Positions 23,597 through 32,432 of a stretch of 40,696 nucleotides of DNA are shown here, in pieces; positions within the stretch are counted from its first letter, which is position 1; each line of letters begins with the position of its first letter. The position numbers and the translations under genes were made by a program. This DNA is from Pseudobacteriovorax antillogorgiicola. GTDB lineage: Bacteria > Bdellovibrionota_B > Oligoflexia > Oligoflexales > RGVZ01. Under the pieces are notes generated by a model. It did no database searches. It was not told where the DNA came from and saw only the letters and a program-made list of their open reading frames with translations. The stretch lies in the NCBI GenBank assembly GCA_945898195.1, contig CAMDHM010000026.1, positions 1-40,696 of the forward strand, read 5' to 3'.

Positions 23597-24267
23597 TCGC
23601 CCGGTACAAATCGTGGCCTATTCGCAATCGGATCATTCTGGCGGGGGTCTTGGGGTTTGCTTACCCAAGTTATCTTTGGTTTACCGATTTGCCTCCGCTG
23701 GAAGAGCAACTTACGGCAGCGCAGAACGAGCAAAACGAGGCTAAGACGAAACTTGAAAAGGTTAAAAAAGAGCAAGAAAACCTGCCGAAAGTCGAGCAAG
23801 AGTTCAAATTCGTCCAAGATCAGTTAGCGAAAGCCAAGGCGATGCTCCCAGAAAAAATCGCCATGGAGGATATCCTCTCTAAGACCGCATCGATTGCCCG
23901 GGAAACCCACGTCTCCATGCGTGAATTTACGCCTTCTGCCGAACAGGAGGTCAAGGGTGATTATCGTTATGCGGAAGTTGCGGTAGCCCTCTCGATTCGA
24001 GGCGGTTTCGGCAACATCATGTCGTTTTACGATCGATTGGTCCATCTTGCTGCCAATGTGCGCCTTCGTGGATTAGAGTTCACTCCTGGTGCAACTGCAG
24101 CGGATAAAAGCGCAGCCACCGGCGGGGCCCATGATGTTGATGCGAAGGTCACGATGGTATTTTTTCGTTCAACAGATGCGGGTGAGGTTGTGGCGAAGGA
24201 GCCGCCTGCTGCACCAAAGCAAAAAAATCCAAAGGCAGAAGGAGCGGGTGCCAGTGGGGGAGAGTGA
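23578..24267 (+). CDS. pilO: Type IV pilus alignment protein PilO
   Basis: PilO pairs with PilN in the periplasm to form the alignment subcomplex. GTG 23578 is chosen because AGGAGG (23566-23571) lies 6 nt upstream; the in-frame TTG at 23572 would abut it. One membrane segment (about residues 18-36) is followed by a coiled coil of Glu, Gln and Lys and a PilO ferredoxin-like domain. The tail is Lys/Ala/Pro-rich. The 229-residue protein overlaps pilN by 19 nt, and pilP starts 1 nt after its stop. Confidence 0.92.
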   Translation: MDTAELIARYKSWPIRNRIILAGVLGFAYPSYLWFTDLPPLEEQLTAAQNEQNEAKTKLEKVKKEQENLPKVEQEFKFVQDQLAKAKAMLPEKIAMEDILSKTASIARETHVSMREFTPSAEQEVKGDYRYAEVAVALSIRGGFGNIMSFYDRLVHLAANVRLRGLEFTPGATAADKSAATGGAHDVDAKVTMVFFRSTDAGEVVAKEPPAAPKQKNPKAEGAGASGGE

Positions 24268-24268
24268 C

Positions 24269-25129
24269 TTGAAAATAATAATCACTCTATTTGGCATCCT
24301 GCTACTGGTGCCAACGGCGGCATTTTCTGAAAATAAACCTTCTGCAGAAAAAAAGGAGATTCCGGGGGATGTGCCTGAATTTGGTGCAACAGCCTCGGAG
24401 CTTCCAGCAAATGCCAGGGTCGAGGATATTGTCGAGCCGTCTGCCGATTATCACTATGCAGGATTTGGTAAGCCAGATCCTTTTCAACCTCCGCTGTCGG
24501 TAAGAGCCATTGTGCACGACGCGGTTGAGATTCCGATTGTTTCACCGCTGCAGCGCTATGGGCTAAAAGATTTGCGGCTGGTCGGCGTGTGGGCCCGCAC
24601 CAATGGGGTTCGTAAGGCGCTCGTTTTGACGCCGACGATGGAGGGAATCATCATTAAGGTTGGCGATCTCGTCGGGAGTGGTGGCGGTAAGGTTATGGCG
24701 ATTGGTGATTCAACGGTGGTTGTTCGTGAATTTTTAATTGCCAATGATGGGACACGTCAGTTTTCAGATGTGCGTTTGGTTTTTACAGAAAAACCCGCCG
24801 TCGGAGTGCCGGATCGATCGAAAGGGGTGATAGTTATTTCCCCAGGAGCAGCTCGTCCTGAGCTGCAGTTGCAGGGTGCGAGCGCAGCTCCCCCTTCCAA
24901 CATTAATGGCGTGGCTCCGGTTATGAATATCGCCGTTCCAGGGAATCAGATTCCGGCAAATGCTGCGTCGCAAGGCAGGGCCCCAGATGCGGGTGTGCCC
25001 ATCCCTGGTTCCGAGGCACTTCCTGCAACGAATGGTGGGACAGGTCAATCTGGATCGGTGCCATCGACCAATGGAACTTCGGGGCCTGTGCCGAAGAAGC
25101 AAGGGAATGGATCGAGTTATAGTTTTTGA
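24269..25129 (+). CDS. pilP: Type IV pilus protein PilP
   Basis: PilP bridges PilN/PilO to the PilQ secretin. TTG 24269 follows GGGGAG and gives an N-terminal signal segment (MKIIITLFGILLLVPTAAFS). No lipobox Cys is present, unlike many PilP lipoproteins. Residues about 75-190 form the HR-type beta domain, including GKPDPFQPP, LQRYGLKDLRLVGVW and a GDLVGSGGGKV segment. The last 85 residues are Pro/Gly/Asn/Ala-rich, longer than usual, and end in a low-complexity tail. A longer in-frame reading upstream lies inside pilO and should be ignored. Confidence 0.88.
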   Translation: MKIIITLFGILLLVPTAAFSENKPSAEKKEIPGDVPEFGATASELPANARVEDIVEPSADYHYAGFGKPDPFQPPLSVRAIVHDAVEIPIVSPLQRYGLKDLRLVGVWARTNGVRKALVLTPTMEGIIIKVGDLVGSGGGKVMAIGDSTVVVREFLIANDGTRQFSDVRLVFTEKPAVGVPDRSKGVIVISPGAARPELQLQGASAAPPSNINGVAPVMNIAVPGNQIPANAASQGRAPDAGVPIPGSEALPATNGGTGQSGSVPSTNGTSGPVPKKQGNGSSYSF

Positions 25130-25167
25130 GAGTTCAAGAATTTCGAATTGTTTGAGGGAGTTTTCCC

Positions 25168-27996
25168 ATGCGTGTTTCAAAAATAACAGCGATTTTCGTG
25201 ATCTTCTTCATCGCGTCGTGCGTGAGTCAGAGCGACACTGCGGATGAGCCGATTGAAGACACTGTTAACCGTGAATATAGCAATGACAAAGGCGTCAAAG
25301 GTGTCAACGCCAGTCAAGATGCGTCATCTGACGAATCCGTCGTGGTTGCAGAAGAGCCAGTGGTGGATTCCGTATTAGAGGCTTACTCCGAAGGAAATGC
25401 TGGATCAACGGCCGTGGCCGATGGCATTGTCGAAGATGCTGCGCTTGCAGATCTGCTTGAGACCAAAGATGCTGCGCCGGCTGCCGTCGCGGAACAGCCG
25501 GTGAATGCTGCGCCAGATCAGCCGCAAAATGCAGCATTGCCCGCTGCTGTCATCCCAGGTCCGTCCAAGCCCGCCTCAGCGCGCTTGATGACGTCGTTGC
25601 TTCATTGGATTGGCTACAACTATTCGGCGAAAGACGGCTTGCTGACGATTGACCTGCGCACTAAGGGAAGTCCGCATTATTCAGTTTTTCAGGAGATAAA
25701 TCGCGGGAATCAGCCGGAACTGATTGTTCGTCTTTTTGGCACGTCGGTCCGCCGTCCCATTAGGCGCCCCGTTGATGCCAGTGAATTTCGGTCTCCGGTT
25801 AGTTTCATTCGGACTCGCACCAATTCAAAAAATGGCAGTGTCGATGTGATTTTGACCCTCCGTGACGCGGTTCAACCAAAGTTGATGGTGGGCGAGGGCG
25901 GGCTCACCCTAACCTATCGAATTCCGGAACACTGGTTCGGTATTCAAAACAAACTAAAATTAGCCAAGTCACAACCAGCTGAAGTCGCCGAGCCTTTAGC
26001 CAAGTCTAATTTGTATCCTGTTTTCGAGCCGCAAAGCCGAATGCCCGACGTCATTGATGCCGCTGGTTCTGACGAGTCTGTTCCCGCGGCTATCCCACCG
26101 CAGGGGGCTATCTTGCATGATGCGGGCGGTGCTTGGCTTGTTGGACAGGATAATGGCTTTGGCCTTGATGAGATCATTGGCGAAGGGGCCGATGCCGCCG
26201 TTACGAAACCAGCAAACACGACCCAGGTGGAAGCTCCTGCAGCTGGAAGTAATGCCGTGGATCCATTGCCAGCTAAATCGAATGGTGTCGCGTCCCGGGC
26301 CCAGAATAACGCGACGGGAAATCAGGCAAACATTGCGGCCATGGCAGCCAGCCCCGGTGCTGATCTCTTGGGTCAAGATCAGGCTGGGCGTATTAATGGT
26401 GGTCGTGTGCGTAAAATTAATCTTGATTTTCGCGGGGCCCCATTATCCGAGGTGATCAAAGCGATCACGGATAAAAGCGGTGTGAACTTTATTTATGCTG
26501 GGGTCATTGCGTCGATTCCAGTGAGCATCCAGCTGAATGAAATACCTTGGGATGTCGCCTTTAAGTCAATCTTGGATTTGAATGCCCTTGGATTGATTCG
26601 AGTTGCAAATAATTTATATCGGGTTGACCAGCTAGCAAACATAGCTCGCGAGCGGGAATTGATCGAGACGGCAAAAATCGCAAGCCAGCGCCTTGAGCCG
26701 ACACGAATTATGTTTTTGCGCTTGTCGTATGCCCAAGCCAGCGAGGCCTTGGGCCTGGTGTCCGAAATGCTCAGTAACGCTAGGGCGCGAGACCCAAGAA
26801 TCCAGATCCGCGCGGAACAGCGAACGAATTCCCTCATTGTTGAGGCTCCGACACGGGAGTTGGCTCGGGTTAAGACCCTCGTCGAACGCATTGATTTACA
26901 GACCCCGCAGGTGAAGATTGAATCTCGCGTGGTGGAAGTGGTGAAAGCTTCTGGAAAGAGTTTTGGAATCTCTTGGGGCGCGCCATTTAATTTCGATCAG
27001 AGCCACGGCCTTGGCTTCGGGACCCTCCCATTTCCAAACTTCATGAGGTCCACCTTCGCAGTTGACGCTGGCGGTGGCGGAGCAGGTGTTGGATCGATGA
27101 ATTTTCTATTAGGCAGCATCAACAACTCATTCAATTTGGACCTCAAATTGAGGATGGCTGAGAGCGAGGGTTTGACGGAAACCCTTCAGACGAATTCCGT
27201 GATTGTGCAAAATAATCAGAGTGCCTCGATCTCCGGCGGGCAATCCGATGTCTTTGTTCTCGGTTCATCTGCCCCCGGGACAGCTCCACAGGTTCTTTCG
27301 GTTGACTACAGCATGAGCGTTTCCGTTACCCCGACGGTGACGGCAGACGGTTCGGTCAGGATGACGGTCACTATTTCGAGTTCATCACCATCGGCATCCA
27401 TCGCTGCGGGTGCAACCTCTGGGCGCTATTCACGAAACATCAACACCGTTCTATTGCGCCGCAGTGGTGAAACCGCCGTCATCGGTGGATTGAACAACCG
27501 GGAGCGGAGCACTGGCTGGTCAGGAATTCCCATACTGTCTAGACTTCCTATTATTGGCGCCTTGTTCCGTAACTTGGATAAAAAGCAGAGTAACCGTGAG
27601 CTGTTGCTCATGGTCACGCCAACGATCATGAACGTGGCCCAATCGTCGGGAGAGGGGGGCAGCGGGACATTCGATGACAGTCCTGGGACGGCCAGCAGTG
27701 CAAGTCCCGACAAGCTCGAGACCACTGGAGCTGATTCAGAGTTCAGGTCCGAAGACCTAGATGAGGCGTCAAGCAATAGGGGTAATGTGGCAAATTTGGG
27801 CCCCCGGAAAAAGCCTGAAGATGGGAATGCTGAAGCAAATTCCTCCGGCAACAACAATGGCTCAGAAAATGCGTTGGATGCAGCCGTGAACGAAATCAAA
27901 AGTGAGGGAGCAGGCCAGGGCGGGACCGTAACCAATTCGGCAAACGACGCTGTCGGCAATGGGAACAACGGCGCTGGTGGCAACGACGCAGGTTGA
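25168..27996 (+). CDS. pilQ: Type IV pilus secretin PilQ, predicted lipoprotein
   Basis: PilQ forms the outer-membrane pore for the pilus. The 942-residue precursor has a lipobox (IASC, Cys18), so it is probably lipidated and may pilot itself to the outer membrane. An acidic/Ala-rich linker covers about 20-140. An AMIN-type peptidoglycan-binding domain lies at about 143-253, an STN/N0 domain at 415-490, an N1 domain at 512-576, and the secretin core at 580-822 with GIPILSRLPIIGALF. An extra tail of 120 residues (823-942), rich in Gly, Asn, Ser and Asp, follows the core. A strong GAGGGAG site precedes ATG 25168. Only one AMIN domain is visible. Confidence 0.95.
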   Translation: MRVSKITAIFVIFFIASCVSQSDTADEPIEDTVNREYSNDKGVKGVNASQDASSDESVVVAEEPVVDSVLEAYSEGNAGSTAVADGIVEDAALADLLETKDAAPAAVAEQPVNAAPDQPQNAALPAAVIPGPSKPASARLMTSLLHWIGYNYSAKDGLLTIDLRTKGSPHYSVFQEINRGNQPELIVRLFGTSVRRPIRRPVDASEFRSPVSFIRTRTNSKNGSVDVILTLRDAVQPKLMVGEGGLTLTYRIPEHWFGIQNKLKLAKSQPAEVAEPLAKSNLYPVFEPQSRMPDVIDAAGSDESVPAAIPPQGAILHDAGGAWLVGQDNGFGLDEIIGEGADAAVTKPANTTQVEAPAAGSNAVDPLPAKSNGVASRAQNNATGNQANIAAMAASPGADLLGQDQAGRINGGRVRKINLDFRGAPLSEVIKAITDKSGVNFIYAGVIASIPVSIQLNEIPWDVAFKSILDLNALGLIRVANNLYRVDQLANIARERELIETAKIASQRLEPTRIMFLRLSYAQASEALGLVSEMLSNARARDPRIQIRAEQRTNSLIVEAPTRELARVKTLVERIDLQTPQVKIESRVVEVVKASGKSFGISWGAPFNFDQSHGLGFGTLPFPNFMRSTFAVDAGGGGAGVGSMNFLLGSINNSFNLDLKLRMAESEGLTETLQTNSVIVQNNQSASISGGQSDVFVLGSSAPGTAPQVLSVDYSMSVSVTPTVTADGSVRMTVTISSSSPSASIAAGATSGRYSRNINTVLLRRSGETAVIGGLNNRERSTGWSGIPILSRLPIIGALFRNLDKKQSNRELLLMVTPTIMNVAQSSGEGGSGTFDDSPGTASSASPDKLETTGADSEFRSEDLDEASSNRGNVANLGPRKKPEDGNAEANSSGNNNGSENALDAAVNEIKSEGAGQGGTVTNSANDAVGNGNNGAGGNDAG

Positions 27997-28028
27997 CAAG
28001 GTTAACTTGAAGGGACGAAGGTAGATTG

Positions 28029-28589
28029 ATGCACCATTTCATGATCAAGCAAAAGCGTTCGGTGAGACTTGCCTTGGTCTGGCTTACAGCATTTGTATTG
28101 GTTTCATGCTCCGCGCCAGAGGATGATAATCCGGGCTATTGTCGGTTAAGTTGCAGTAGCACGTCCTTGGCGGCGCAGGATTTCACCTTGGCGGTTAACG
28201 TAAAGCCGGCTGACTGGAAATGCGACCAAGGCGACGTCGGGAAACTCATAAACGTCGTTGCAAGTTACGTTTTTAGTTCAAGCGTGGACACCATTTCGGG
28301 TGGTGGTTCAAGTGTCAATCGTTCAGGGATCGCTTACGATGTTAAATATTCCGGGAATGCAAAGTATATCGAAACAACCCCTGCGGGGAATAAAGATGAG
28401 TCTTCACATCTGGGTGTGATCACCCCCCAAGCGGAGTGGTGTTCTGATTCATGTGGGATTGCCACGATCAACGTCACGTCGACTTGTCGTGAGGATGTGG
28501 ATGGAACATTATCATTGATGTTGACCTCAGGTGCTGCGACGTCTCAGGCGGTCTCTTGGACAATGACAAAACCAGAACCACCAAAATAA
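28029..28589 (+). CDS. Small Cys-rich lipoprotein in the pil operon
   Basis: Function unknown. ATG 28029 has AAGG 7 nt upstream; an in-frame TTG precedes it. The 186-residue precursor has a signal sequence with lipobox FVLVSC. The mature part contains eight further cysteines in CxxxC and paired positions (YCRLSC, WCSDSC, STC), suggesting disulfides. Residues about 60-180 look beta-rich. It sits 32 nt after pilQ and 30 nt before the TPR gene, so it probably belongs to the pil operon and may stabilise or modify the secretin, as inference. Confidence 0.75.
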   Translation: MHHFMIKQKRSVRLALVWLTAFVLVSCSAPEDDNPGYCRLSCSSTSLAAQDFTLAVNVKPADWKCDQGDVGKLINVVASYVFSSSVDTISGGGSSVNRSGIAYDVKYSGNAKYIETTPAGNKDESSHLGVITPQAEWCSDSCGIATINVTSTCREDVDGTLSLMLTSGAATSQAVSWTMTKPEPPK

Positions 28590-28619
28590 TTTTGAAATTC
28601 GAAACTGGATCCTGAAATC

Positions 28620-29621
28620 ATGCAGCCAGTGCTCATAAAACTTCTCGCGAGCCTTGACCTCAGTCGCACCGAGCGCGAGGTTGCGAAACGCTTTGAATTG
28701 GATCCTCATGGCCGGGCTTTTTTACCGGTCGGCGATATCTTGCGCGCCCACGGCCATCAAAACGAGGCCATCGAAATTCTTGTTCAGGGTGTCGATCGCC
28801 ACCCGACTTTTACAGTCGCCCGGGTCGTGCTGGCCCGTGAATTGTATTTAAAGGGCATGGTCAGTGACGCGCGTCGTATCCTTGAGGATTCGACGTCTTC
28901 TTTGCGGGATAATATTCTCGCCCAGAAGATTTTTTTTAAGATCCACGTCATTTTGCAGGATGAGAGCGCCGCCCGCGCAGTGCATGAGCATTTAAAGATA
29001 AATCGGCTTCTTGATCCGGAGATCCGTCGTTATGGCGAGGTCATGGAATTACAGGGTTTTGTTGCGGCAAGGCAGAGGTTGCTTAAGGACCTGAGCGATT
29101 CAGGGATTGAATTGCAGCCCGAAGCCGCCCAAGCCATCGGGGATTCCCGGGCATCTTATGCGGTTCCCGCAAGCGGAGCGGGGATCCGGGTGATCGGCGA
29201 TGAGGAGCTTGAGGTTCGCGACGAGGACTCCGTGTCTGGGTTTCACGCGGTTCCGCTGAAGGATATTTTTAATCCGGATGATCCGGTCCGTGGGCAGGCT
29301 GTTGGAGGCGCAGGTGGAGCTCAAGGGGGCCTCGGCCGATCGGGCTCTGGTGTCGAGCTCGATTCCACAACCTTGGCTGATATTTATGCTCGTCAAGGGC
29401 ATTTCAGTAAAGCCTTGGCCGTGTATCGTCGTCTGCAGCGGATGGCCCCTCAAAATGATCTTTTGCGGCGCAAGGTTCAGGAGTTGCAAAGTTTAGATCG
29501 AAAGCAACGCGATTTGGATGGCGATGTGGACCTGGCCGTGGCCGACCGCGTGGAGACCCTCGAAGTTATCGAGGCGCAGATTCGTTTTTATCAGGATCTT
29601 TTGGCGTCATTGGGGGCTTGA
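28620..29621 (+). CDS. TPR protein in the pil operon
   Basis: A 333-residue protein with no signal peptide. Residues about 30-160 contain TPR-like helix pairs (AFLPVGDILRAHGHQNEAIEIL, ARVVLARELYLKGMVSDARRIL). A Gly/Ala-rich linker (about 220-245) leads to one clear C-terminal TPR (TLADIYARQGHFSKALAVYRRLQ). The C-terminus is a helix with a Glu/Gln-rich pattern. The next gene, aroQ, follows without a gap. A scaffold role in pilus assembly or control fits the context, but the sequence alone does not show its partner. No ATPase or enzyme motif is visible. Confidence 0.8.
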   Translation: MQPVLIKLLASLDLSRTEREVAKRFELDPHGRAFLPVGDILRAHGHQNEAIEILVQGVDRHPTFTVARVVLARELYLKGMVSDARRILEDSTSSLRDNILAQKIFFKIHVILQDESAARAVHEHLKINRLLDPEIRRYGEVMELQGFVAARQRLLKDLSDSGIELQPEAAQAIGDSRASYAVPASGAGIRVIGDEELEVRDEDSVSGFHAVPLKDIFNPDDPVRGQAVGGAGGAQGGLGRSGSGVELDSTTLADIYARQGHFSKALAVYRRLQRMAPQNDLLRRKVQELQSLDRKQRDLDGDVDLAVADRVETLEVIEAQIRFYQDLLASLGA

Positions 29622-30170
29622 TTGGCAGTAACATCAAAAAAATCTGCTAAAAAATCGCTTAAAAATCATTTGGCAAATTCGGTGGCCCAGCCGCTTCGTA
29701 TTTTAGTCGCCAACGGTGTTAATCTGGATCTCTTGGGCACTCGTGAGCCAGATATTTACGGCACTCAGACTTTGGATGAGATGAATCGAGATATCGAGGC
29801 CCGTTGGGCTGAAATTTCGGATGCTGCAAAAATGCCGGCAGTGGATTTGTATTTTTTTCAGTCCAACCACGAGGGTATTTTTTTGGAGGCGCTCGACGCG
29901 GAGTGGGACGGAATCGTGGTCAACCCCGGAGCTTGGACCCACACGTCGCTGGCCTTAGCGGATCGCATCAAGGCATTGAATGTTCCCTGCGCCGAAGTGC
30001 ACCTGACTAATATCTTTGCGCGCGAGCCGATGCGCCAGCATTCGCTTTGTGCACCGGTTGTTTGTGGTGTGGTCGCTGGCTTTGGGGCTGATGGCTACGT
30101 CGTTGCCTTGTTTGCCTTGGTTTCTACCCAACTGACAATCCGCCCGCAGCCTTTGCCTTCGCGGCGGTAG
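29622..30170 (+). CDS. aroQ: Type II 3-dehydroquinate dehydratase
   Basis: AroQ dehydrates 3-dehydroquinate in the shikimate pathway, and is a cytoplasmic dodecamer in known cases. Motifs are NGVNLDLLGTREPDIYG (with the catalytic Tyr in IYG), FQSNHEG, NPGAWTHTS, and EVHLTNIFAREPMRQHS with the catalytic His. TTG 29622 directly follows the TPR stop. The 182-residue protein has a Lys/Ser-rich N-terminal extension of about 25 residues not usual in the family. Its 3' end overlaps convergent pgeF by 76 nt. Confidence 0.93.
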   Translation: MAVTSKKSAKKSLKNHLANSVAQPLRILVANGVNLDLLGTREPDIYGTQTLDEMNRDIEARWAEISDAAKMPAVDLYFFQSNHEGIFLEALDAEWDGIVVNPGAWTHTSLALADRIKALNVPCAEVHLTNIFAREPMRQHSLCAPVVCGVVAGFGADGYVVALFALVSTQLTIRPQPLPSRR

Positions 30171-30823
30171 CTCGGAAATTCACTGGCATAAGTGCAAATC
30201 CGGACGACAGAAATTTTTTGTCTCTGGATTCCAAGGCTTAACAGTTCCAGAACAGCACCCGTTTGTAAGTCGGCATGCCAGCGGTCGGCGACGCCTTTGT
30301 GGGTGAAAAACGCTGTTTTTTCTTCGCCAGAGTGGGCAATCAGTGCGCCTAAAACTTCGGGGCCAATTTCAAAATGTTGAGCGCTGATGGTCGGTCCAAT
30401 GACAACCTGCAAATCGCTGGGGTTGATTCCGTTTAAGATGGCCTGCTGCATTCCCTCCGCCAGAATGCCCGAGCAAAATCCCCGCCAGCCCGCATGGATG
30501 GCCATAGCAAAGGTTTTGCTGCCGTCTGCGCAAAACAAAACGGGCATACAATCCGCGGTTTTTACGGCAACCACTATTCCCGGCTCGGTTGCGTAAACGC
30601 CATCGGCTTCAGGGCGTTGTGTCGGATGGATAGAACTCGCGTGGACAATTAAGTTGCCGTGGATTTGGTTGGTGTGTGCGGCTCGCGTTAGCACCTCTGC
30701 GGCTGCATCGCTTGTGGTGCAACCCCAGGAGAAGCGGGCATGACGATGAGATGCAACGTCCTTCTGCCATGTGATGGGCGTCAGCTGGTCAAAAATGGAT
30801 TCCGTACCATTTTTTTTTCGCAT
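30095..30823 (-). CDS. pgeF: Purine-nucleoside phosphorylase / laccase-domain protein YfiH (PgeF)
   Basis: PgeF-family proteins act on purine nucleosides or repair peptidoglycan composition; laccase-like activity has also been reported. The 242-residue protein shows HTNQIHG, DGVYAT, TADCMPVLF, AIHAGWRG, IGPTISAQHFEIG and the YRREGKGCGR C-terminal motif, which supply the expected His/Cys/His metal site. ATG 30823 is followed at once by a run of nine A on the coding strand (30810-30818), a possible slippage site. The 3' overlap of 76 nt with aroQ is unusually long. It is read in the direction away from the pilin gene and is separated from it by a hairpin. Confidence 0.88.
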   Translation of the reverse strand: MRKKNGTESIFDQLTPITWQKDVASHRHARFSWGCTTSDAAAEVLTRAAHTNQIHGNLIVHASSIHPTQRPEADGVYATEPGIVVAVKTADCMPVLFCADGSKTFAMAIHAGWRGFCSGILAEGMQQAILNGINPSDLQVVIGPTISAQHFEIGPEVLGALIAHSGEEKTAFFTHKGVADRWHADLQTGAVLELLSLGIQRQKISVVRICTYASEFPSYRREGKGCGRIVSWVETKANKATT

Positions 30824-30875
30824 GCCTTCATTGCCGTTGATGATTTGGTTGTCGGAACTTCACCTGGGAAAGGCA

Positions 30876-30908
30876 CAATCCAACCCACCGCAAAGATGGG
30901 TTGGATTG
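30876..30908 (-). terminator. Hairpin after the pilin gene
   Basis: CAATCCAACCCA (30876-30887) and its exact complement TGGGTTGGATTG (30897-30908) form a 12-bp stem with a 9-nt loop between the 3' end of the pilin gene and pgeF. It lacks a T run on the minus strand, so it may terminate with Rho or protect the pilin mRNA rather than act as a classical intrinsic terminator. Confidence 0.6.
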
Positions 30909-30944
30909 CTGCACAGGTAACTTTGACTTCGTTAGGCCGTCTAA

Positions 30945-31541
30945 CTACTTGACTGCTACAAGGCCTAAAATGGCTTGGGTGAAACTTGTAAAGGTGGGGG
31001 TGCCTATGGCAGTGCAAGTTTTTAGCTCGTCGCAAAGCCGAAAGATCCTTCCGGATTCGTCCATGGCCCAGCTATCATAATTCGCCGTGGTATTTTTGTC
31101 GTATAGTCTGCTGTTCGCCTTGGCGACGGCGAAAAAAGCCCCCCCAATTGGGGCCGCGTCGACGGCTTCAACCGTCGGGCTCGCGGCGACGGCGGTCACA
31201 GCGGCAGTGTTAACGTAAACCGTGTATTGGTATTTGAGGGTTGCGCAATTTTCTGCGGACCAGGATAAATCGGCAGCTGCTAGGGTGCAAGAGGCACCCC
31301 CCTGCGCTGACATTGGTTTGTATACGCCTGTTTTCATGAATTCTGCCTTCTCGGCTACCCAGATGTCGCGAAGCATGACCATAGCTTCCTGCTGGCGTGC
31401 GGTATAGGTGTAGCGCTGGTAGGCGGGCATTCCAATGGCTGCCATGATTCCGATGATAACCAAAACAACCATCACTTCGACCAAACTGAAACCCGCGGTA
31501 TGTTTTCGGAGTGCTTTCATTGCCATCAAAGACCTGTTCAT
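30945..31541 (-). CDS. Type IV pilin, probably major or major-like
   Basis: A 198-residue class III prepilin. A short positively charged leader ends at G17, cleavage gives F18 with Glu at +5 (GFSLVEVMVVLVIIGIMAAIG), and the hydrophobic N-terminal helix follows. The C-terminal globular domain has cysteines that could form the pilin disulfide (FRLCDELKTC), plus an earlier pair near SCTLAAADL and ENCATL. GAGG lies 11 nt before ATG 31541. It is divergent from the minor prepilin cluster, with about 125 bp between. A following hairpin fits high expression. Whether it is the main fibre subunit cannot be settled from this window. Confidence 0.9.
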   Translation of the reverse strand: MNRSLMAMKALRKHTAGFSLVEVMVVLVIIGIMAAIGMPAYQRYTYTARQQEAMVMLRDIWVAEKAEFMKTGVYKPMSAQGGASCTLAAADLSWSAENCATLKYQYTVYVNTAAVTAVAASPTVEAVDAAPIGGAFFAVAKANSRLYDKNTTANYDSWAMDESGRIFRLCDELKTCTAIGTPTFTSFTQAILGLVAVK

Positions 31542-31666
31542 GTGTATTTAACCTCGTGTTGTGAACTTAGGAGATCGGACGCTATGCGGTTAATATTACC
31601 TGACTTCGCCTGAAATTCGAAATTGTGGTGTAAAATCGGGCCAAGACTAGTGATGGGGAGGAGGCT

Positions 31667-32404
31667 GTGAGGATCCGTGGGCCAAAAACGGTCGGCAGCC
31701 TTTTGCGGGGCAATGCCGGCTTTACATTGATAGAGGCAGTATTCAGCGGCAGCATCCTAGTGGTGGTTGCGGCGGGCGTTTATACGGTAACTTTGAATTA
31801 TCTCAAGCAGAAAAGCCTAATCACGTCCGTTGATCAAATGATGGAATTTAATAAAGGATTTCCCCTTTATTTGAACACGCAGCTTGGGGATAATTTTTCG
31901 CCTCAAACCTGCGAGAAGAGCCTCAAGGATTTTTGGGAGGATTGGGCGGGTGCTAATCCGCCGCTCTATCGAAATATGAGGGTAAGGCCACTGACATCCC
32001 CGGTTTACGATTATGTCCGTCAAAAGTTTTTGGTTGGTGAACTTTTGGACGATTGTTCAAGCCCTGCACTCACCGCGACGGGGTTAAGAAATTTAGAGTC
32101 GATACGCTGGTGTTTTGCACTTGAGCCTGATTCATCGCTATCAGGATCGTTTACGGCGCAGAATGATGTTGTTGTTCAAGTTTTACTGGAATTTGTCGAT
32201 CGGTCATCAAACTCGAGAAAAACCTGTCAATTGTTTGCCGGGCTTAATCCAGAGCTGAGAGAAATTCGCGGGATTATCGACATCTTTCACACAAACGCAA
32301 GGCTTGGCAATAAGCGAATCATGCGGGATCGGCTCATCTTTGATACAATCTTGCCCATCGGTTCCAGTGCCACGAGTTCTCCGATTCCTTTTGCTGGCCA
32401 GTAA
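31667..32404 (+). CDS. Minor type IV prepilin
   Basis: A 245-residue prepilin-like protein. The leader ends at G18 and is followed by FTLIE with Glu at +5 and a hydrophobic helix (AVFSGSILVVVAAGVYTV). GTG 31667 follows a strong GGGGAGGAGG site. The globular part has four cysteines in positions consistent with two disulfides. It begins the three-gene minor pilin cluster and resembles PilV/FimT-type subunits, but assignment within that group is uncertain. It probably primes pilus assembly or sits below the tip subunits. Confidence 0.85.
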   Translation: MRIRGPKTVGSLLRGNAGFTLIEAVFSGSILVVVAAGVYTVTLNYLKQKSLITSVDQMMEFNKGFPLYLNTQLGDNFSPQTCEKSLKDFWEDWAGANPPLYRNMRVRPLTSPVYDYVRQKFLVGELLDDCSSPALTATGLRNLESIRWCFALEPDSSLSGSFTAQNDVVVQVLLEFVDRSSNSRKTCQLFAGLNPELREIRGIIDIFHTNARLGNKRIMRDRLIFDTILPIGSSATSSPIPFAGQ

Positions 32405-32432
32405 GCTCTGTTTTTAGGGGGAGGTAAGGGAA

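Noticed and set aside
24089-24268. Longer N-terminus for pilP beginning inside pilO
   Set aside because: The extension has no homology-like features; the TTG at 24269 gives a signal peptide and a good ribosome site.
27426-27983. Minus-strand frame opposite the pilQ 3' end
   Set aside because: Low-complexity Pro/Leu/Ser translation that mirrors the Gly/Asn-rich PilQ tail.
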